Shown: piece after piece, positions 1 through 11,234 of the stretch
How positions within the stretch are numbered: the first letter of the stretch is position 1
Layout: the number at the start of each line of letters is the position of its first letter
NCBI GenBank assembly: GCA_035710745.1
Contig: DASTCX010000024.1
Coordinates: 1-35,239 of the forward strand
Origin: Candidatus Eremiobacteraceae bacterium
GTDB lineage: Bacteria; Vulcanimicrobiota; Vulcanimicrobiia; Eremiobacterales; Eremiobacteraceae
Direction: 5' to 3'
DNA: 35,239 nt
Notes under the pieces: generated by a model
Databases searched by the model: none
What the model was told of the DNA's origin: nothing
Seen by the model: the letters and a program-made list of their open reading frames with translations, nothing else
Made by a program: the position numbers and the translations under genes

Positions 1-156
1 TCTCCCTTATTCTGATGGAATGACCGCGGCGGTCGAGATAAATCTCGACCGCTCCCTTATTCTGATGGAATGACCGCGGCGGTCGAGATAAATCTCGACC
101 GCTCCCTTATTCTGATGGAATGACCGCGGCGGTCGAGATAAATCTCGACCGCTCCC
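1..156 (+). repeat. 50-bp tandem array of REP-like palindromes (three units)
   Basis: Three 50-bp units are identical except for the first base or two of the window. Each holds a 33-bp element (24-56, 74-106, 124-156) followed by a 17-bp spacer. The element core is a perfect inverted repeat, GCGGTCGAGAT, AA, then ATCTCGACCGC, at 29-52, 79-102 and 129-152. It is flanked by CCGCGG on the left and TCCC on the right. The window opens inside what looks like the end of an earlier unit, so the array probably continues to the left. It lies just after the stop codon of the TPR gene that ends at 167. There is no T-tract, so it is not a typical intrinsic terminator. Confidence 0.95.
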
Positions 157-166
157 TATTATGCAG

Positions 167-1354
167 TTATTTGCTTTGCATCAACTCGACGCGGCGTTGC
201 TCGACCGTCGGGTCAGCGATCTTCTTCGAAAGCGAGGTCAGCGTCGCGATCGCGGCCGGACGGTTCCCAGCCGCCACGTCTTCGTCTGCGATACGGACGC
301 CGATGCGCGCCGCGTCGTCGTGGCGATCGAGCGCCAAATAGCATTCCATGAGCATCTCGAGCGCGTCGCGATCGGGCGACATCGAGATGACCCGTTCGAG
401 CTGGCGGCTCGCCGCTTCGAACTCGCCGCTCGCGATCAGATCCAGCGCCTTACGTTTCGTGAACGAGGCCAGGCCGGAGACCGACGGACGCGGCGGCGCT
501 TGCGGCACCGATGCTGCGCCGTCAGCGATCGCCGGCGGCGACGAATCGATCCGCGCCGGGGCCGCAGGCGCGGCCGCAGCGGCTTCGCGCGGAGCTGATG
601 TCGGCGCGCCGTTCAAACGCGCGCGGACCTCGTCGGCGGCCGAAGGGTCCATCTCGCGCAGCGAGGCCCACAGCGACGCGTCCGACGGATCTCGCCTGAT
701 GAGGCTTTCGAAGCTGCCGGCCAGCTTATCTGCCGTGATCTTCCGCGCCGAGTTGTCCGTCGAATCGCTCGCCGTGAAGGCGGCCACGATCCCATCGAAG
801 ACCGCGCGACGACGCGCAAGATCGTCGACCTCGACCGAGGACAGCGCATCGGCTGACTCGTCGAATCGGCCGAGCTGCGCGTAGACGTCCGCGAGCTTGA
901 GATCGACGCCGGATGCGTCGCCGCGCATCGACTTGCACGTCTGGTATTCGTCGAGCGAGTCGAGCAGGTAGCCGGCTTGGCGCAGCGCTTCGGCGTTCGC
1001 GATGCGGATGTCGAAGTCGTCGGCGAACTCGAGCGCCAGCTGATTGAGCAGGTCGAGCGACTGCTCCGTCGGGGGCGAGCCGAACGCGATGCGCGCAAAT
1101 CTGTTGGCGACGTTCCCTCGTTCCTTGCCGAGCGCGCTCTGCTCGCGCTTGCCGAGGAAGAATCCGCGGACCTTCTCCTTCGCCGACAGCATGTCGGCGA
1201 GGACGTCTTGCGCGTCGTGCGGCCGGCCTTCGCTGACGAACGCATCGACCGCCGCGAAGAACTGCGGCACGCTTAGACGCAGTCCGTCTCGGGCCGCAGC
1301 TTCGCGTGCGGACGTCAATAGTTCGTCGGCAGGTTTATTGTTTGACCGCGCCAT
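167..1354 (-). CDS. TPR-containing protein, function unknown
   Basis: This 395-residue, predominantly helical protein has no signal peptide or membrane segment, so it is probably cytoplasmic. Residues 1-240 are helical repeats with TPR-like spacing, including a block around DVYAQLGRFDESADAL. A Pro/Ala-rich linker follows at about 250-290. A second TPR-like domain covers about 295-395, with GEFEAASRQLERV and LALDRHDDAARIG. The ATG at 1354 lies inside the end of the upstream 812-residue TPR gene (stop at 1335), a 20-nt overlap that implies coupled translation. TPR domains mediate protein contacts and do not give an enzymatic role. The two genes probably act together in one assembly, which is an inference. 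Confidence 0.85.
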   Translation of the reverse strand: MARSNNKPADELLTSAREAAARDGLRLSVPQFFAAVDAFVSEGRPHDAQDVLADMLSAKEKVRGFFLGKREQSALGKERGNVANRFARIAFGSPPTEQSLDLLNQLALEFADDFDIRIANAEALRQAGYLLDSLDEYQTCKSMRGDASGVDLKLADVYAQLGRFDESADALSSVEVDDLARRRAVFDGIVAAFTASDSTDNSARKITADKLAGSFESLIRRDPSDASLWASLREMDPSAADEVRARLNGAPTSAPREAAAAAPAAPARIDSSPPAIADGAASVPQAPPRPSVSGLASFTKRKALDLIASGEFEAASRQLERVISMSPDRDALEMLMECYLALDRHDDAARIGVRIADEDVAAGNRPAAIATLTSLSKKIADPTVEQRRVELMQSK

Positions 1355-3773
1355 TATGTGCCAGCTCCGTCCGCGTGCCGTTCTCCGCGAGCCGCGCCTT
1401 CAGTTTCGCCACGCGCGTCGCGACGTCGCCGTAGTTCGGGTCGCCGGTCTGCAGCTCTTCCCACGACCAAAGCGCGAGGCCGAGGGATTCGGGGTCGCCT
1501 TTGCTCTCGTGGAGATCCGCGAGCTGGTAGAGGGCTTCGTGATACTGGCCGTCCGGATGGCCCTCGATCTCGAGCGCCTTCGAGAAGCGCGCTTCCGCAG
1601 CTTCGAGATCGCCCTGGCCGCGCAGGCACTTGCCGATCGCGACGTTGCCGAGCACGGCGTATTCAGGATCCGCCTCGAGGCTCTTGAGGGCGGCGAGCGC
1701 CTGATCGGCCTTGCCCATATCGGCGAGCGTGCGGCCGAGCTCGTAGCGCGCGCGCGAATTGTGCTGATCGCGATCGCGAGCCGAAGAGAACAGCGCCACA
1801 GCGTCTTGCGATCTTCCGGCCTTGCGCACTTGCAGGCCTACGTCGACGAGATAGTCCGCCGGTTTCGGCTTTGCGTTCGCATCGGTCTGCGCTCGCTGCA
1901 CCGCTTCGGAGAATTTGCCGGCCGCGATGAGCGCATCGACGGAGGCGGGCGGGGCGGCCGATGTCTGTCTCGGAGCGGCCGGAGGCGCAACCGCAGCGGG
2001 CCCTGCCGCGGGCGCGGCAGCAACCGGAGCGGGCGCAGGCGCTGCTTGCGCCGGGGCGCTTTTTGCGGGCGCTGCCGCCTTTGGCGCTTCGACTTCGCCG
2101 ACGAGCGGCGCCAGTTTGAAGACGATGTCGTCGAATTGCGACTTGCGCTGGGCTTGCAGCGCCGTGAGGCGAGCGAGCGCGGCTTCCGCTTCCGCGCGCT
2201 TCGCGTTGACCGCGGTCGCGATGTCGGATAGGTCCAGATGCGCTTTGTCGAGCGACGCTTGGCGTTCGCGCAGGCCGTCGAGCGAGGATCTCGCCTGCGC
2301 GGCTCCCGCCGTCGCGTCCGATGCGACGCCGTGCGCGTCGCGAGCGCCCGCTTCGAGCGCCGCGATCTGAGCTTCGATGGAATCCGAGGCTTGACGCACG
2401 GACGCGAGCTTGGTCCGCAAGTCGGCGAGCGCCGCATCCGCGCTGCTCGCCTTGGCCTTCACATCGTTCGAACTGCCCGCGACAGCGTCGAGGTCGGCGC
2501 CGACTTTGGCCGCGAGGTCCGACGTCGAAGCACATCTCTGACGCGCATCGGCGATGAGCGCCGGCAGCGTGGAGAGCGAATCGAGTTCCGCCTTCGATTT
2601 CGCTATCGCGTCGCCGAGCGACGCCAGCGACGCTTCCTCTGCTTCACGCTCGGAGACGACTTTCGCGAGCTCGTCGCGCTTCCCGGAGAGATCGTCGTCG
2701 ACCGATTGCTGCTGCTGCTGAAGCGCTTCGAGAGCCGCTTGCGCCTTCTTGATCTCTTCGTCGAGAGCCATGCGCTGGCGATACGTCTGCGCGACCGCGC
2801 TCTGCACTTGTGCGAGCTGCGCCATCGCATGCGACTGCTGCTCGAGCAGCGCGAGGTCGGGCGGCAGGTTCATGAGCGACGGCGAGACCGTCGATGCCGC
2901 GGCTTCGGCTGTCGGGGGCGCGACCGACGTGACGTCGGCGATCGTCGCATGCGCAGGCCGCTCTGCGGGCGCCGACGTCGTCGTATCGACGGGCGGTGCA
3001 ACGGGTTTCGCTTGAGCTGCTGCGGGCGCCGGAGCAGCGTTGACGCTCGCCTCGGCGGCGCCGAGCGCGCGGCGCGCCGCGCCGTTCGAAGCATCGATGT
3101 CGAGCGCGGCCTGCGCCAGGCGCTTGGCATCTTCGTAGTGCGCTACGCCGATCGCGGCTTCCGCGCCCCGCACGTAGTTCGCGACCGCATCGTTCGTCTG
3201 GTTGCGGATCTTGTACAATCCGCCGAGATGCTCGTACGCCGCGAAATTCGTCTTGTCTCGTTCGACCACGCGATTGAACGCGAGGATCGCTTGATTGTGC
3301 TGACCGTCGAGTTCGTAGAGCGAACCGGCTTCGTACAGGGCCGGCAAATGCTTGAGGTTCGCCTTGCGCAACACTTCGACGAACTTATCGAGCGCTTCGT
3401 GCTTCTTGCCTTCCGCTACGTCGACGCGGCCGAGCTCGAAAAGCGCGTCCATGTTCTTGCCGTCGATCTCGTACGCCGCCACGAAACTTTGACGTGCGCG
3501 CACGGTGTCGCCGGTCTCGAGGAACCCGCGACCCGCTTCGAGGTAGCGCGACACCGCATCGGCCGGCGATCCCGCGTCCGCCATCAACTTCGCCGCTTCC
3601 GCGAGCGCCGACGCGGGCGCGTCGAGTCGCGTCGCCACTTTGCGAAGCGAGGCCGCAGCGCCATCGACGTCGCCGGATTTCAACGATGCCTGGGCATGTT
3701 GGATGGCCGCTTTCACTTGCTCCGCATCAAAGGGGGGCCGCGCCTCTGCTCGGGGTTCCTTCACGCTCGCCAT
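1335..3773 (-). CDS. TPR / coiled-coil / TPR scaffold-like protein
   Basis: This 812-residue protein has four visible parts. Residues 20-240 hold several TPR units, for example the segment around ALYEAGSLYELDGQHNQAI. A Pro/Ala/Thr linker spans about 245-300. A long coiled coil rich in Ala, Gln, Glu and Lys spans about 305-555. After a second Pro/Ala linker (560-610), a C-terminal TPR domain covers about 610-790, with ARYELGRTLADMGKADQAL. No signal peptide or membrane helix is evident. The design suggests a cytoplasmic scaffold with two binding ends separated by a rod. The ATG at 3773 has only a weak purine-rich stretch upstream. The gene lies 127 bp downstream of trxB on the same strand and overlaps the next TPR gene by 20 nt. 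No known family name is assigned. Confidence 0.87.
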   Translation of the reverse strand: MASVKEPRAEARPPFDAEQVKAAIQHAQASLKSGDVDGAAASLRKVATRLDAPASALAEAAKLMADAGSPADAVSRYLEAGRGFLETGDTVRARQSFVAAYEIDGKNMDALFELGRVDVAEGKKHEALDKFVEVLRKANLKHLPALYEAGSLYELDGQHNQAILAFNRVVERDKTNFAAYEHLGGLYKIRNQTNDAVANYVRGAEAAIGVAHYEDAKRLAQAALDIDASNGAARRALGAAEASVNAAPAPAAAQAKPVAPPVDTTTSAPAERPAHATIADVTSVAPPTAEAAASTVSPSLMNLPPDLALLEQQSHAMAQLAQVQSAVAQTYRQRMALDEEIKKAQAALEALQQQQQSVDDDLSGKRDELAKVVSEREAEEASLASLGDAIAKSKAELDSLSTLPALIADARQRCASTSDLAAKVGADLDAVAGSSNDVKAKASSADAALADLRTKLASVRQASDSIEAQIAALEAGARDAHGVASDATAGAAQARSSLDGLRERQASLDKAHLDLSDIATAVNAKRAEAEAALARLTALQAQRKSQFDDIVFKLAPLVGEVEAPKAAAPAKSAPAQAAPAPAPVAAAPAAGPAAVAPPAAPRQTSAAPPASVDALIAAGKFSEAVQRAQTDANAKPKPADYLVDVGLQVRKAGRSQDAVALFSSARDRDQHNSRARYELGRTLADMGKADQALAALKSLEADPEYAVLGNVAIGKCLRGQGDLEAAEARFSKALEIEGHPDGQYHEALYQLADLHESKGDPESLGLALWSWEELQTGDPNYGDVATRVAKLKARLAENGTRTELAHNGAVKQ

Positions 3774-3900
3774 GCCGGTACTTCACGTTCTTCATCGAGA
3801 GGGAGAGTAATGGGCGTATGCGCGTTTTGCGGGACACAAGACGCGCGCTTCCAGGTACATTGAATATCGGCCGAAGCCGACGCCGGTGTAGAGGCCCGGT

Positions 3901-4836
3901 TTAGTGAGCGCCTACAGTCGCCGAATGGAGCGCCTCTAGGTAGCGCTCGGCATCCATGGCTGCCCTGCAGCCGAGACCCGCGGCCGTCACAGCTTGCCTG
4001 TAGCGGCTATCCTGGACGTCGCCCGCCACGAAGACCCCCTCGGTATTCGTCTTCGTGCCGTCCGGCGAAGCGATGTATCCTTTTGCGTCGAGGTCGAGTT
4101 GACCCGCGAATAGCTCGGTATTGGGCTGGTGGCCGATCGCGACGAAGACGGCGTCACAGGGGCGCTCGGTAACTTCGCCCGTCACGACGTCTCGTAGCCG
4201 GGCCCCGGTGACCTTGTTGTCGCCGACGATCTCCTCGACCACCGCGTTCCAGACGAACGAGATGCGCGGGTTCTCCATCGCCCGCTGCTGCATGATCTTC
4301 GAAGCGCGCAGCGTGTCGCGGCGGTGCACGATCGTCACGGTCGTGGCGAATCGCGTCAAGAAGATCGCTTCCTCCATCGCGGTATCGCCGCCGCCGACGA
4401 CGATGAGATTCCGGTTCTTGAAGAACGCACCGTCGCACGTCGCGCAGCTCGACACGCCCCGTCCGCGCAGCCGCGTCTCGCCTTCGACGCCCAGCCACAG
4501 CGCCGACGCCCCGGTCGCGACGATGATCGCGTCGGCGCGATGCTCCATATCGTCGACCCACAAGCGGAACGGTCGTTTGCTGAAATCGACGCGAGTCACG
4601 TCGACGTTGTGGATCTCCGCACCGAAGCGCTCAGCCTGCGCGCGGAATTTGTCCATCAGCTCCGGCCCCATGATACCGCTCGGGAAGCCGGGATAGTTCT
4701 CGACTTCCGTCGTGAGCATGAGCTGCCCGCCGGACAGACCGCCGGCGAAGACGACGGGCGCGAGTTCCGCGCGCGCCGCGTAGAGCGCCGCGGTGAGTCC
4801 CGCAGGTCCGGATCCGATGATGATGAGACGTGCCAT
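3901..4836 (-). CDS. trxB: Thioredoxin reductase (NADPH)
   Basis: This FAD-dependent enzyme passes electrons from NADPH to thioredoxin in the cytoplasm. From the ATG at 4836 the protein has 311 residues, a normal family length. It opens directly with the FAD-binding motif GSGPAG (8-13). The redox-active pair is C131-A-T-C134 followed by Asp. The NADP-binding motif GGGDTAMEE is at 148-156, and the C-terminal FAD motif is [15 protein letters not shown]. An in-frame ATG at 4914 would add 26 residues not expected in the family and would run into the divergent neighbour, so 4836 is preferred, although its ribosome site is weak. No thioredoxin gene is in the window. Confidence 0.95.
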   Translation of the reverse strand: MARLIIIGSGPAGLTAALYAARAELAPVVFAGGLSGGQLMLTTEVENYPGFPSGIMGPELMDKFRAQAERFGAEIHNVDVTRVDFSKRPFRLWVDDMEHRADAIIVATGASALWLGVEGETRLRGRGVSSCATCDGAFFKNRNLIVVGGGDTAMEEAIFLTRFATTVTIVHRRDTLRASKIMQQRAMENPRISFVWNAVVEEIVGDNKVTGARLRDVVTGEVTERPCDAVFVAIGHQPNTELFAGQLDLDAKGYIASPDGTKTNTEGVFVAGDVQDSRYRQAVTAAGLGCRAAMDAERYLEALHSATVGAH

Positions 4837-4912
4837 GACCCGTTCATTTCTTTGGGCCGCCGAGCTTGCCTCTTCAAGGTATCCCACGATGCCGCCATGT
4901 AGCATCGGTGCC

Positions 4913-5680
4913 ATGGCCGACGCTGCGACGAAAACACCCGCGACGAAGACCCCGATGGAATTCAGGCTACGAGTCCTATGGCTCGCCGTCGCGTATTGGG
5001 CCGGCTTCTTCTTCGGCGCGATCTTCCAAGAAACGGTCTTTCACGGCGGACCGGAGCCGACGATCGTCGTCCTCGGATCGCGCTTCGGCCAGCCAGGCAT
5101 CGAGTTCTTCGCGTGGCTCGCCGTCGCGTTCGTCGTCGCCGCATGGCTCGTCCGCTGGTGGGGATCGTCGTATCATTCCGCCGGCGTCGTCATGAGCGGC
5201 GACGTCGTGACAGACGAGTTCACGGTCGCCGGCCCGTATCGATACGTCCGCAATCCGCTCTATCTCGGCAACCTCTTGCTCGCCATCGGGATCGGTGCGC
5301 TCGGACCGCCGCCGGCGACGCTGCTCGTCGTGGCGTTCAACCTGATCGTGATCTACCGGCTCATCTTCATAGAAGAGCGTTTTTTGAAAGCGACGAACGG
5401 CGACGCCTATGCTCGCTACTGCGCGGTCGTGCCTCGCCTGCTGCCCCGATTGACGCCCGCGGCGTTGCCCGCCGATCCGCGCCGGCCCGACATCGCGTAC
5501 GGCTTCATCACCGAGCTGTTCGCGCTTGGGTTCGTCGCCTCGATGATCTATTTCGTCTTGGTCGTCTTGCCGGCTCAAGGCGGCCGCCATCTCTTCATGT
5601 ACTTCTGGCTCATCGTCGCGGTCGCGGTGATCGTCCAGTCGCTGCTTTCAAGGCGTGCTCGCGCCGCACGAGGTCTGTGA
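4913..5680 (+). CDS. Isoprenylcysteine carboxyl methyltransferase-like membrane protein
   Basis: This 255-residue integral membrane protein has about five hydrophobic segments. The family hallmark is a loop at about 107-119 ([13 protein letters not shown]), followed by a hydrophobic helix and the segment [18 protein letters not shown] (153-170). These match the SAM-binding C-terminal half of the ICMT / phospholipid methyltransferase superfamily. Bacterial members act on small molecules or lipids that usually are not known, so the substrate is unassigned. The start is uncertain: ATG 4913 is chosen because it clears trxB, but ATG 4955, just before the first membrane helix, is also possible. The intervening leader contains a short KTPATKTP duplication. 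The stop lies 3 bp before the cysteine-synthase-like gene. Confidence 0.82.
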   Translation: MADAATKTPATKTPMEFRLRVLWLAVAYWAGFFFGAIFQETVFHGGPEPTIVVLGSRFGQPGIEFFAWLAVAFVVAAWLVRWWGSSYHSAGVVMSGDVVTDEFTVAGPYRYVRNPLYLGNLLLAIGIGALGPPPATLLVVAFNLIVIYRLIFIEERFLKATNGDAYARYCAVVPRLLPRLTPAALPADPRRPDIAYGFITELFALGFVASMIYFVLVVLPAQGGRHLFMYFWLIVAVAVIVQSLLSRRARAARGL

Positions 5681-5683
5681 TCG

Positions 5684-6688
5684 GTGAGCTCCGGCATCAA
5701 GAGCGATCTGTTCGAAGCGGTCGGCAACACGCCGCTGCTCAAGCTGGCGAAACTTTCGAAGGCGGTCGGCAGGACGATCCTCGGCAAGGCCGAGTTCCTC
5801 AACCCCGGCGGCTCGGTCAAAGACCGCGCGGCGAAATATATCATCCTCGATGCCGAGCGCGAAGGACGACTGCGCCCTGGCGGCACGATAGTCGAAGGGA
5901 CCGCCGGCAACACCGGAATCGCACTCGCGCTGCTCGGCAACGAGCGCGACTATTCGACGATCATCGTCATCCCCGACGATCAGTCGCAAGAGAAGATCGA
6001 TCTGCTCCGCGCGTTCGGGGCGGACGTCCGCGTCGTACCCTCCGCGCCGTTCACCAACGAGAACAACTACTACCACGTCGCGCGGCGGCTCGCCGCCGAA
6101 ACGCCGAACGCCGTGTGGGCGGATCAGTTCAACAACCCGGCGAACTATCTCGGTCATTTTGAATCGACCGGACCGGAGATCTGGGAGCAGACCGGCGGGA
6201 ACATCGATCTGTTCATCTGCGCGTGCGGCACGGGCGGAACGTTCGCCGGTATCTCGAGGGCGCTCAAAGCGCGCAAGCCGCAGCTGCGGACGATCGTCGC
6301 CGATCCGATGGGCTCGGCCATGTATTCGTACGTCAAAAAAGGCACGCTCGATTTCGAAGGCGATTCGGTGAGCGAAGGGATCGGCATCAAGCGCGTCACC
6401 GATAATTTCAAGCACGCGCTTGCCGACGACGCGCTGCGCGTCGACGACCGCACGATGATCGAGATGGTGCACTACCTATTGAAAGAGGAAGGCCTATTGC
6501 TCGGCAGCTCGGCTGGCCTCAACGTCTCGGCCGCCGCGCGGGCCGCGAAGGCGCTGCCGGCAGGCTCGACCGTCGCCACGATCCTTTGCGATGGCGGAAC
6601 CCGCTATATGTCGCGGCTGTTCAACCCCGCATGGCTAGCCGAGAACGACCTGACGCCACGCGCAAAGGGCCTCGAGTTCCTCGACTAA
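5684..6688 (+). CDS. Cysteine synthase family PLP enzyme
   Basis: This 334-residue fold-type II PLP enzyme belongs to the family that makes cysteine from O-acetylserine and sulfide. The cofactor lysine is K46 in NPGGSVKDRAA. The substrate-binding loop reads EGTAGNTG (71-78), where classical CysK has a TSGNT loop. The Gly-rich phosphate-binding segment is CGTGGTFAG. The loop variant and the YKxSP-free C-terminus are seen in a CysK-like subgroup that also includes cysteine desulfhydrases, so synthesis versus breakdown cannot be decided here. The start is GTG 5684, 3 bp after the methyltransferase-like gene, so co-transcription is likely. A REP-like element begins at the base directly after the TAA stop. 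Confidence 0.9.
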   Translation: MSSGIKSDLFEAVGNTPLLKLAKLSKAVGRTILGKAEFLNPGGSVKDRAAKYIILDAEREGRLRPGGTIVEGTAGNTGIALALLGNERDYSTIIVIPDDQSQEKIDLLRAFGADVRVVPSAPFTNENNYYHVARRLAAETPNAVWADQFNNPANYLGHFESTGPEIWEQTGGNIDLFICACGTGGTFAGISRALKARKPQLRTIVADPMGSAMYSYVKKGTLDFEGDSVSEGIGIKRVTDNFKHALADDALRVDDRTMIEMVHYLLKEEGLLLGSSAGLNVSAAARAAKALPAGSTVATILCDGGTRYMSRLFNPAWLAENDLTPRAKGLEFLD

Positions 6689-6716
6689 GGGAGCGGTCGA
6701 GATTTATCTCGACCGG
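6689..6716 (-). repeat. REP-like palindromic element, reverse orientation
   Basis: CGGTCGAGAT (6694-6703), TT, then ATCTCGACCG (6706-6715), preceded by GGGAG. The stem is 10 bp and perfect. The distal flank reads GGGCAG and has lost the usual CCGCGG. It starts immediately after the TAA of the cysteine-synthase-like gene and lies in the leader between that gene and nuoA. Confidence 0.9.
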
Positions 6717-6829
6717 GCAGTCCCATGGCGAGCCCCGACCGTAGGTTTTCGGGGGGCCGCAACGAAGGCGCGCTTGGGAAAAATTTCACAAAGTCTCTTG
6801 CGCTCTGGCCCCGGGGAAAATCAACGCGC
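6717..6829 (+). other. Leader region upstream of nuoA
   Basis: This is 113 bp without a convincing gene. An ATG at 6725 is in frame with nuoA, but the intervening codons are A/T-ending far more often than those of the nuo genes (12 of 35), include a run of A bases, and would give a basic N-terminal extension not expected in NuoA. A possible 6-bp hairpin (CCCCGA at 6733-6738 with TCGGGG at 6749-6754) and an A/T-rich stretch at 6778-6795 may mark the operon promoter or leader. I could not define a clear -35/-10 pair. Confidence 0.5.
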
Positions 6830-7189
6830 GTGTTCGCATCGCCCTGGACGACCGTCCTCATCTACTTCATCATCGCACTAGTCGTGGCAGCAGCCGTGGC
6901 CGTCGTGCCCGGCATCTTCACGGCCAACCGGCCGACGAAGCAAAAGCTCGACCCCTACGAGTGCGGCGTGCCGCCGACATCGGCGCTCGGCGGGCGGATG
7001 CCGATCCACTTCTACCTCGTGGCGATGCTTTTCGTCGTCTTCGACGTCGAAGCGGCGTCGTTCTACCCTTGGGCCGTGAAGCTGAAGCAGCTCGGCGCCT
7101 TCGGGCTGCTCGAGATGCTCACATTCATCGTCGTGCTCGGCATCGGCTACGCGTACGTCTGGAAGAAAGGCGGCTTCACATGGAAGTGA
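6830..7189 (+). CDS. nuoA: NADH-quinone oxidoreductase subunit A
   Basis: Small membrane subunit of complex I with three transmembrane helices. From GTG 6830 it has 119 residues, a common NuoA length. Typical features are the loop segment [11 protein letters not shown] between helices 1 and 2, the motif [15 protein letters not shown] in helix 2, and a third helix before a short basic end. The loop Cys after Glu is the residue known in the family to become exposed on deactivation of complex I. ATG 6725 would give 154 residues but looks non-coding by codon use. The GTG has only a distant GGGGA upstream, so the start is not fully settled. It is the first gene of the nuo operon and overlaps nuoB by 10 nt. 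Confidence 0.9.
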   Translation: MFASPWTTVLIYFIIALVVAAAVAVVPGIFTANRPTKQKLDPYECGVPPTSALGGRMPIHFYLVAMLFVVFDVEAASFYPWAVKLKQLGAFGLLEMLTFIVVLGIGYAYVWKKGGFTWK

Positions 7190-7662
7190 GCCCGCACCAT
7201 CCGTTCATCACGACGAAGCTCGACGAATTCGTCCGCTGGGCTCAGACATCGTCGATCTGGCCGATGACGATGGGACTCGCGTGCTGCGCCATCGAGATGA
7301 TGAGCATCGTCTCGCCGCGTTACGACGTCGCCCGCTTCGGCGCCGAGAAGTTCTCTTCGTCGCCGCGGCAGAGCGACCTCATGATCGTCTCCGGCCGCGT
7401 CGCGAACAAGATGGTGCCCGTCATCAAACAGCTGTTCGAACAGATGCCCGATCCGAAGTGGGTGATCTCGATGGGCGCATGCGCATCGAGCGGCGGCGTC
7501 TTCGACAACTATGCGGTCGTGCCGTGCGACACGTTCTTGCCGGTCGACGTCTACGTGCCGGGTTGCCCGCCGAGTCCCGACGCGCTCATCTACGGCATCA
7601 TGCAGATCCGCAAGCAGATTGAGGCGGGCGGCAAGCGCGAGGTGCTCGTCGCGCGTGCCTGA
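7180..7662 (+). CDS. nuoB: NADH-quinone oxidoreductase subunit B
   Basis: This 160-residue peripheral-arm subunit carries the last iron-sulfur cluster, N2, which reduces quinone. The tandem cysteines C35-C36 in [10 protein letters not shown]101 in MGACASSGG and C129 in PGCPPSP match the four ligands of the tetranuclear cluster with family spacing. The start is ATG 7180, inside the end of nuoA (10-nt overlap), and the stop overlaps nuoC by 8 nt. It is close to full length for the short NuoB form. Confidence 0.96.
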   Translation: MEVSPHHPFITTKLDEFVRWAQTSSIWPMTMGLACCAIEMMSIVSPRYDVARFGAEKFSSSPRQSDLMIVSGRVANKMVPVIKQLFEQMPDPKWVISMGACASSGGVFDNYAVVPCDTFLPVDVYVPGCPPSPDALIYGIMQIRKQIEAGGKREVLVARA

Positions 7663-8215
7663 TAAGGTCCACCCCCACCCCGATCGCGTCACGACCGCCG
7701 CCCTCATGCCGGCGCTGGAGATCGCCGCAGGCGAGGGGCTGCTCGAAGCCGCGTCGCTCGACGACATGGATGAAGCGGCGATCCTTCCGGGAGCGCTACA
7801 CGCCGCGGTCGAGACGCTGCTCTCGTTCGGCTTCACCCATCTGCTCGACATCGGCGGCACCGACCATCTGCCGCTGACGCCGCGCTTCGAAGTGAGCTAT
7901 CATTTCGCCGCGATCGATCCGAAGCGCCGCGATCCGAAGGCGCCGGTTTCGCGCTTCAGGCTGCGCGTGTTCCCGCAAGATCAGGATCCGGTCGTGCCCT
8001 CGCTCACCAAGTATTGGCCGAGCGCGAACTGGGCGGAGCGCGAGGTGTACGACCTCTTCGGCGTGCGCTTCGACGGCCACCCGGATCTCAAGCGAATCCT
8101 CATGCCCGACGATTGGGAAGGTCACCCGCTTCGCAAGGACTATCCGCTGCGCGGCACGCGGCGGAACTTCGTTCCCGGCGGCCGGGTCGGTCCGATCCCG
8201 CCGACGCGAGATTGA
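7655..8215 (+). CDS. nuoC: NADH-quinone oxidoreductase subunit C
   Basis: This 186-residue subunit of the hydrophilic arm has no cofactor and packs against NuoD near the quinone site. The 30-kDa subunit signature is clear: [19 protein letters not shown], then [13 protein letters not shown] and [11 protein letters not shown]. It is a separate gene, not fused to nuoD as in E. coli. The GTG at 7655 is chosen because GAGGTG lies 10 nt upstream and because it overlaps the nuoB stop in the pattern of this operon. The ATG at 7706 is a less likely alternative. Confidence 0.94.
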   Translation: MPDKVHPHPDRVTTAALMPALEIAAGEGLLEAASLDDMDEAAILPGALHAAVETLLSFGFTHLLDIGGTDHLPLTPRFEVSYHFAAIDPKRRDPKAPVSRFRLRVFPQDQDPVVPSLTKYWPSANWAEREVYDLFGVRFDGHPDLKRILMPDDWEGHPLRKDYPLRGTRRNFVPGGRVGPIPPTRD

Positions 8216-8219
8216 CGCC

Positions 8220-9442
<1,223 letters not shown>

Positions 9443-9446
<4 letters not shown>

Positions 9447-9937
9447 CGCCGGCTCGCGAGGCGAAGGGCAAAACGCTCATCGCCGCCCATCACGATGGCC
9501 AGAGCGCGCTCATCCCGTTCTTGCAGTATTGCCAAGAAGAGGACGGCTACGTCACGCCCACCGCGCTCGACGACGCCGCGACGCTCACCGGGCTCACCCG
9601 CGGCGAGGTCGAGTCGATCGCGTCCTTCTACTCGCTGCTGTTCCAGCGTCCGATCGGCAAGCACGTCATCCAGGTATGCCGCACGCTCGCGTGCATGCTC
9701 GGCGGCGCCGACGAGTTGCGCGCGCACGCGAGGGCGCGCCTCGGCGTGACCGACGGCGGAACGACTTCCGATGGCGTCTTCACGTACGAAGAAGTCGAGT
9801 GCCTCGCGGCGTGCGACAAGGCGCCGTGTCTGCAGCACAACCTACGCTACCACTACAACGTGACGCCGGCCGAGTTCGACCGGCTGCTCGAACAGTGGAA
9901 AAACGAGCGGCCCGAAGCCGCGATGCCGGCGGAATGA
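9443..9937 (+). CDS. nuoE: NADH-quinone oxidoreductase subunit E
   Basis: This 164-residue thioredoxin-fold subunit of the NADH dehydrogenase module binds the binuclear cluster N1a. The ligands are C79 and C84 (CRTLAC) and C120 and C124 (CLAAC). The N-terminal helical part contains LTRGEVESIASFY, usual in the family. The inferred start is TTG 9443, overlapping the nuoD stop as TTGA, and no better start is nearby. The stop lies 4 bp before nuoF. Confidence 0.94.
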
Positions 9938-9941
9938 TGCG

Positions 9942-11233
<1,292 letters not shown>

Positions 11234-11234
<1 letters not shown>

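Noticed and set aside
1-156. Possible CRISPR array because of regular 50-bp repeats
   Set aside because: The spacers are identical between units, the element is an intergenic palindrome found elsewhere in the window, and no cas gene is present.
120-341. Short plus-strand open frame starting inside the tandem array
   Set aside because: It runs from repeat DNA into the antisense of the TPR gene; there is no ribosome site and no family.
6689-6716. Rho-independent terminator for the cysteine-synthase-like gene
   Set aside because: The hairpin is strong, but no T-tract follows, and the same element occurs at a 5' end elsewhere, so it is reported as a repeat.
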